A stretch of 64,000 bases of DNA, taken from the NCBI GenBank assembly GCA_020633325.1, contig JACKDX010000002.1, positions 496,001 through 560,000 on the forward strand. The letters are read 5' to 3'. Numbering within the stretch: the first letter of the stretch is position 1; every line of letters starts with the position of its first letter. Source of the stretch: Myxococcales bacterium (lineage in GTDB: Bacteria > Myxococcota_A > Polyangia > Polyangiales > GCA-016699535). The notes beneath the pieces were generated by a model. That model was given only the letters and a program-made list of their open reading frames with translations, searched no databases and had not been told where the DNA came from. A program made the position numbers and the translations under genes. Shown here in pieces: positions 63,699 to 64,000 of this stretch.

Positions 63699-64000
63699 TT
63701 ATGCTTCCCCCAAGTTAGCAATGCGTCGGCGGGCTTCGAAGTGCTCTTCGGAGATTGCAAAGTTCAGCAGAGAAGAAATTTCAGGGAAGCGGCGAATGCC
63801 TTCTACGCGCATGGCCAGATTGCCCCTGGGTTCCGTAACACCGTTGAGCTTGAGAAGTGCAGTGACTGCGGCTGGTGCAGAGCCTGTTACGGCGAGCGCA
63901 TACCGACTGCCGAGCTCTAGCGCCATGGCTCCTAACGCTCCGGGGTCGAAATCCCGCATGGAAGCCACGATGCGCGCATGAGGCGCAAGTTCGTTAAGCG
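63699..64000 (-). CDS. C-terminal part of an unidentified protein, truncated by window edge
   Basis: The frame is open to the right edge; about 100 residues are seen. The end is ALGAMALELGSRYALAVTGSAPAAV, TALLKLNGVTEPRGNLAMRV, EGIRRFPEISSLLNFAISEEHFEARRRIANLG. It is probably an operon partner of nadD. I do not recognise the family. Confidence 0.6.
   Translation of the reverse strand, partial: LNELAPHARIVASMRDFDPGALGAMALELGSRYALAVTGSAPAAVTALLKLNGVTEPRGNLAMRVEGIRRFPEISSLLNFAISEEHFEARRRIANLGEA

Noticed and set aside
1..64000. CRISPR arrays, phage structural genes, integrase genes and tRNA genes
   Set aside because: Looked for repeat-spacer patterns, recombinase motifs and T-arm sequences; apart from the tmRNA none was found.

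Overview
The window looks like a chromosomal segment of a Myxococcota-type (deltaproteobacterial) bacterium with moderately high GC. The evidence is four-fold: three eukaryotic-type Ser/Thr kinases (two with a single membrane segment and a C-terminal extracytoplasmic tail), a full type II secretion operon in C-to-N order with a gspN gene, TPR/PEGA-style surface proteins, and an RpoH-like sigma factor. No 16S gene is present, so the assignment is by gene content only.

Region 1 (about 1-17,850) is an accessory mosaic next to the 3' end of the tmRNA gene ssrA. It holds a zincin-like protein cut by the window edge, a VOC protein, two small proteins leading into a nucleotidyltransferase, three decayed transposase remnants (one IS91-like, two IS3-like), a lipoprotein, a GT-C glycosyltransferase, a strikingly AT-rich small gene and an acetoin-reductase-like SDR. 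From about 9,520 to 16,890 there is an abruptly GC-richer block: MFS transporter, MarC protein, aconitase and an FMN reductase, mixed with broken genes (baeRF-type, PLD-type, catalase). A small P-loop kinase adjoins ssrA.

Region 2 (17,898-30,720) starts with ssrA, whose tag peptide reads ANTDAELALAA, and continues with a NAGK/NAGS-like acetyltransferase, a TPR protein-Ser/Thr kinase-DUF4124-like trio, a peroxiredoxin, IF-1, a phosphohexomutase overlapping an epimerase-like gene, an SDR and an 1100-residue protein with a C-terminal kinase domain.

Region 3 (30,749-37,905) contains a membrane-anchored MutS-like ATPase, an orphan FliH/SctL-like gene, and a divergent signalling pair: a REC-GGDEF-EAL protein and a histidine kinase whose sensor matches the plant/cyanobacterial ethylene-binding domain at every copper-site residue I could align from memory, with identical spacing. 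This pair is the most interesting candidate system here.

Region 4 (37,908-53,897) is rsmI, an rpoH-like sigma gene and the complete gspCDEF-(gspG-like)-GHIJKLMN operon. A near-consensus sigma-54 promoter lies directly upstream of gspC, with a palindrome about 100 bp further up. Region 5 (54,142-64,000) is housekeeping: metallophosphoesterase, ysxC, murJ, a PEGA-domain kinase, rpsT, holA, a clpA-type gene, nadD and one gene running off the right edge.
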